From positions 1 through 5,856 of the forward strand of contig JAMJQV010000354.1 in the NCBI GenBank assembly GCA_023554435.1: a DNA stretch of 5,856 nt, written 5' to 3'. The notes below the pieces were generated by a model. The model did not search any database. It was given only the letters and a program-made list of their open reading frames with translations, and was not told the origin of the DNA. The position numbers were made by a program, and so were the translations under genes. Position 1 is the stretch's first letter; the number at the start of each line of letters is the position of its first letter. This stretch comes from Gemmatimonadota bacterium (GTDB lineage: Bacteria; Gemmatimonadota; Gemmatimonadetes; Palauibacterales; Palauibacteraceae). Below are positions 4,766 through 5,856 of the stretch, piece by piece.

Positions 4766-4891
4766 CTGGGCTCCCCGAGAACGGCAGTCCGTCCGGCATT
4801 GCGCCGGCGGCCGGAAGCTATAGCCTTAGAGCGTAGCCGGCCGCGGTGCCGGGCTCCTGCGCTCCGATCCACCACTGGAGAGATACAGACC
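4766..4891. promoter_or_regulatory. Divergent intergenic region between amrB and the lipoprotein gene
   Basis: This 126-nt spacer must hold promoters for both flanking genes if each is transcribed separately. It is very GC-rich, with overlapping GC palindromes such as CGCCGGCG (4802-4809). The only AT-rich spot is the perfect 8-bp palindrome GCTATAGC (4817-4824), which reads TATAGC on both strands and could serve as a -10 in either direction. No convincing -35 box is visible on either side. Confidence 0.3.
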
Positions 4892-5734
4892 ATGCGACCC
4901 ATATTCCATACCCGGTCACTCGCAGCGGTTCCCCTGGTCCTCGCGATCGCGGTCCTCGCCGGCGCGTGCGCATCCGGGGCGCCGATCTACACCTTCCAGC
5001 CGACCGAAGCCCCGCTGGTGTATGCGCTCTCGAGTGAGGGCGGCAACGAGATCGAGACGCCGGCCGGAGCCCAGGGGGCCGACTACACCAGCGAAGCCAC
5101 CATGACGCTGGCGTTCGGCGAGATCACTGATGAGGGAACGCCGTTTACGGTCACGATCGAGTCGATCGTCCTCGAGACGGGAGGCGATTTCGGTGGGTCG
5201 ACGACCGATCTGACGGAGGACCTCGCCGGGAAGCCATTCGCGGGAATGATGGCACCGGATGGTTCGCTGGTATTCTCGGAGGTCCCCGAGTTCGCCAGGA
5301 ACAACCTCTCCGTAGCGGACATGCAGCGGGTCGCCTCTGCGTTGCTGTTCCCGCTCCCTCCCGGCGGCAACATGGCCGTAGGAAGCTGGGCGCACCGGGT
5401 AACGCTGCCGATGGGCGGAGGTCTCGAGGGTGAGTCCGTTTACGACGGGATGATCTCCGCGGCCGGGGACACGGTCTGGAACGAGATCCCGGCCACGCTG
5501 TTCGTTTCGGAGGGCGTCGTCCTGATGGAGGGCACGGGCCAGCCCGAAGGGGCGCCATCGGAGATCGATCTCGTCAACGAGGTGGAAACCCGCTTGCTCT
5601 ATTTCTGGGACCACGCTCGAGGCGTCCTGCTGGCCATCGAAGCGAGTGGCGAGGGCGGTGGGGATATCTCCACTATGGGTTTCAGCATGCCGATGTCGGT
5701 GTACTCGAAGATGGACATCCAGCTGGTGCAGTAG
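4892..5734 (+). CDS. Exported lipoprotein-like protein of unknown function (280 aa)
   Basis: The ATG at 4892 is preceded by GGAGAG at 4877-4882 (9-nt spacing). It starts a classical export signal: basic MRPIFHTR, hydrophobic SLAAVPLVLAIAVLAGA, then Cys26. Lipobox-like LAGAC suggests lipidation by Lgt/LspA, though an extra residue sits between Leu and the usual AGC spacing, so simple signal-peptidase cleavage is possible. The frame is open upstream to 4316, but that part is antisense to amrB and lacks the signal peptide. The mature part is acidic and glycine-rich with alternating hydrophobic residues typical of beta structure, including TMTLAFGEI (70-78), FTVTIESIVLE (85-95), AGMMAPDGSLVF (117-128) and ALLFPLPPGG (150-159) before VGSWAHRVTLP (163-173). 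The 'LP...VGxW' pattern recalls several uncharacterised secreted families, but I cannot assign one. A strong terminator follows. Confidence 0.85.
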   Translation: MRPIFHTRSLAAVPLVLAIAVLAGACASGAPIYTFQPTEAPLVYALSSEGGNEIETPAGAQGADYTSEATMTLAFGEITDEGTPFTVTIESIVLETGGDFGGSTTDLTEDLAGKPFAGMMAPDGSLVFSEVPEFARNNLSVADMQRVASALLFPLPPGGNMAVGSWAHRVTLPMGGGLEGESVYDGMISAAGDTVWNEIPATLFVSEGVVLMEGTGQPEGAPSEIDLVNEVETRLLYFWDHARGVLLAIEASGEGGGDISTMGFSMPMSVYSKMDIQLVQ

Positions 5735-5751
5735 GTCGGGTCATACGCAAC

Positions 5752-5788
5752 GAAAGAGGCCGCCCGGAAGGCGGCCTCTTTCTATTTA
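5752..5788. terminator. Strong intrinsic terminator, probably bidirectional
   Basis: A perfect 13-bp stem, GAAAGAGGCCGCC (5752-5764) with GGCGGCCTCTTTC (5770-5782), encloses the loop CGGAA and is followed by TATTTA. The A-rich 5' foot (GAAAG) means the opposite strand also ends in CTTTC, so it can stop transcription from both sides. It lies 18 nt after the lipoprotein stop and before the convergent gene ending at 5815. Confidence 0.9.
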
Positions 5789-5814
5789 CATACCGACCGT
5801 TCGGAGGGTGCCCG

Positions 5815-5856
5815 TTACTCCTCGGGGTCCAGGATAGCCTCGATCCGGGCCAGGGC
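5815..5856 (-). CDS. C-terminal end of a convergent gene cut by window edge, unidentified
   Basis: Reading leftwards from the window edge, the frame gives ALARIEAILDPEE and ends at TAA (5817-5815). The charged amphipathic end, the stop located just before a bidirectional terminator, and the convergent placement suggest a true gene end. Thirteen residues are too few to name a family, and the frame cannot be tested further inside this window. Confidence 0.4.
   Translation of the reverse strand, partial: ALARIEAILDPEE

Noticed and set aside
4316..4891. Upstream extension of the lipoprotein frame giving a 472-aa product
   Set aside because: The extension is largely antisense to amrB, low in hydrophobic structure, and would bury the signal peptide in mid-protein. 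The ATG at 4892 has a ribosome site and a proper export signal.
1..5856. CRISPR array, transposase, or phage/defence genes
   Set aside because: No regularly spaced repeats, no transposase or integrase motifs and no defence-gene domains were seen on either strand; the only mobile-DNA hint is the tRNA 3'-end duplication.

Overview
This is a GC-rich (roughly 62-65% by eye) bacterial chromosomal segment with five sizeable or recognisable protein genes, two very small membrane-protein genes, one tRNA gene, two gene ends cut by the window edges, and a clear terminator. GC content, Tat-exported lipoprotein enzymes, a Memo-family protein and an outer-envelope-type lipoprotein suggest a Gram-negative, soil or marine bacterium. 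A Gemmatimonadota- or Acidobacteriota-like genome would fit, but no taxonomic marker is present, so that is inference.

Left part (1-1425, minus strand): the first 17 codons of a TrkH-type potassium channel subunit follow the complete trkA gene by 25 nt. Together they form a trkA-trkH operon for K+ uptake: TrkA is the cytoplasmic regulatory RCK subunit and TrkH the membrane pore. A 136-nt hairpin-rich spacer separates trkA from a plus-strand tRNA with anticodon CAU, read as tRNA-Ile2 (lysidine-modified). The last 18 nt of this tRNA plus 4 flanking nt are repeated perfectly 110 nt downstream. That pattern fits an integration scar or a remnant tRNA duplication. The interval also holds a copy of a motif I recall as a dispersed repeat.

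Middle part (1877-3920): a minus-strand gene encodes a Tat-exported, lipobox-bearing, berberine-bridge-like FAD oxidoreductase. Divergent from it are two tiny plus-strand genes (59 and 57 aa), each encoding one transmembrane helix with a basic tail. The divergent spacer holds a perfect -35 box for the oxidoreductase, a promoter-like pair for the small genes, and a perfect 12-bp CG-centred palindrome of the LacI-family operator type that overlaps the plus-strand -35. The oxidoreductase and the small membrane proteins may therefore share a regulator.

Right part (3917-5856): a minus-strand AmmeMemoRadiSam protein B (Memo family) gene ends in a shared CTAG with the second small gene. Divergent from it is a 280-aa exported lipoprotein-like gene of unknown function, closed by a 13-bp-stem terminator. 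The extreme right edge holds the last 13 codons of a convergent minus-strand gene that cannot be identified.

Most of the window is ordinary housekeeping content. The places worth a second look are the tRNA 3'-end duplication, the palindrome in the divergent promoter, and the two small membrane-protein genes.
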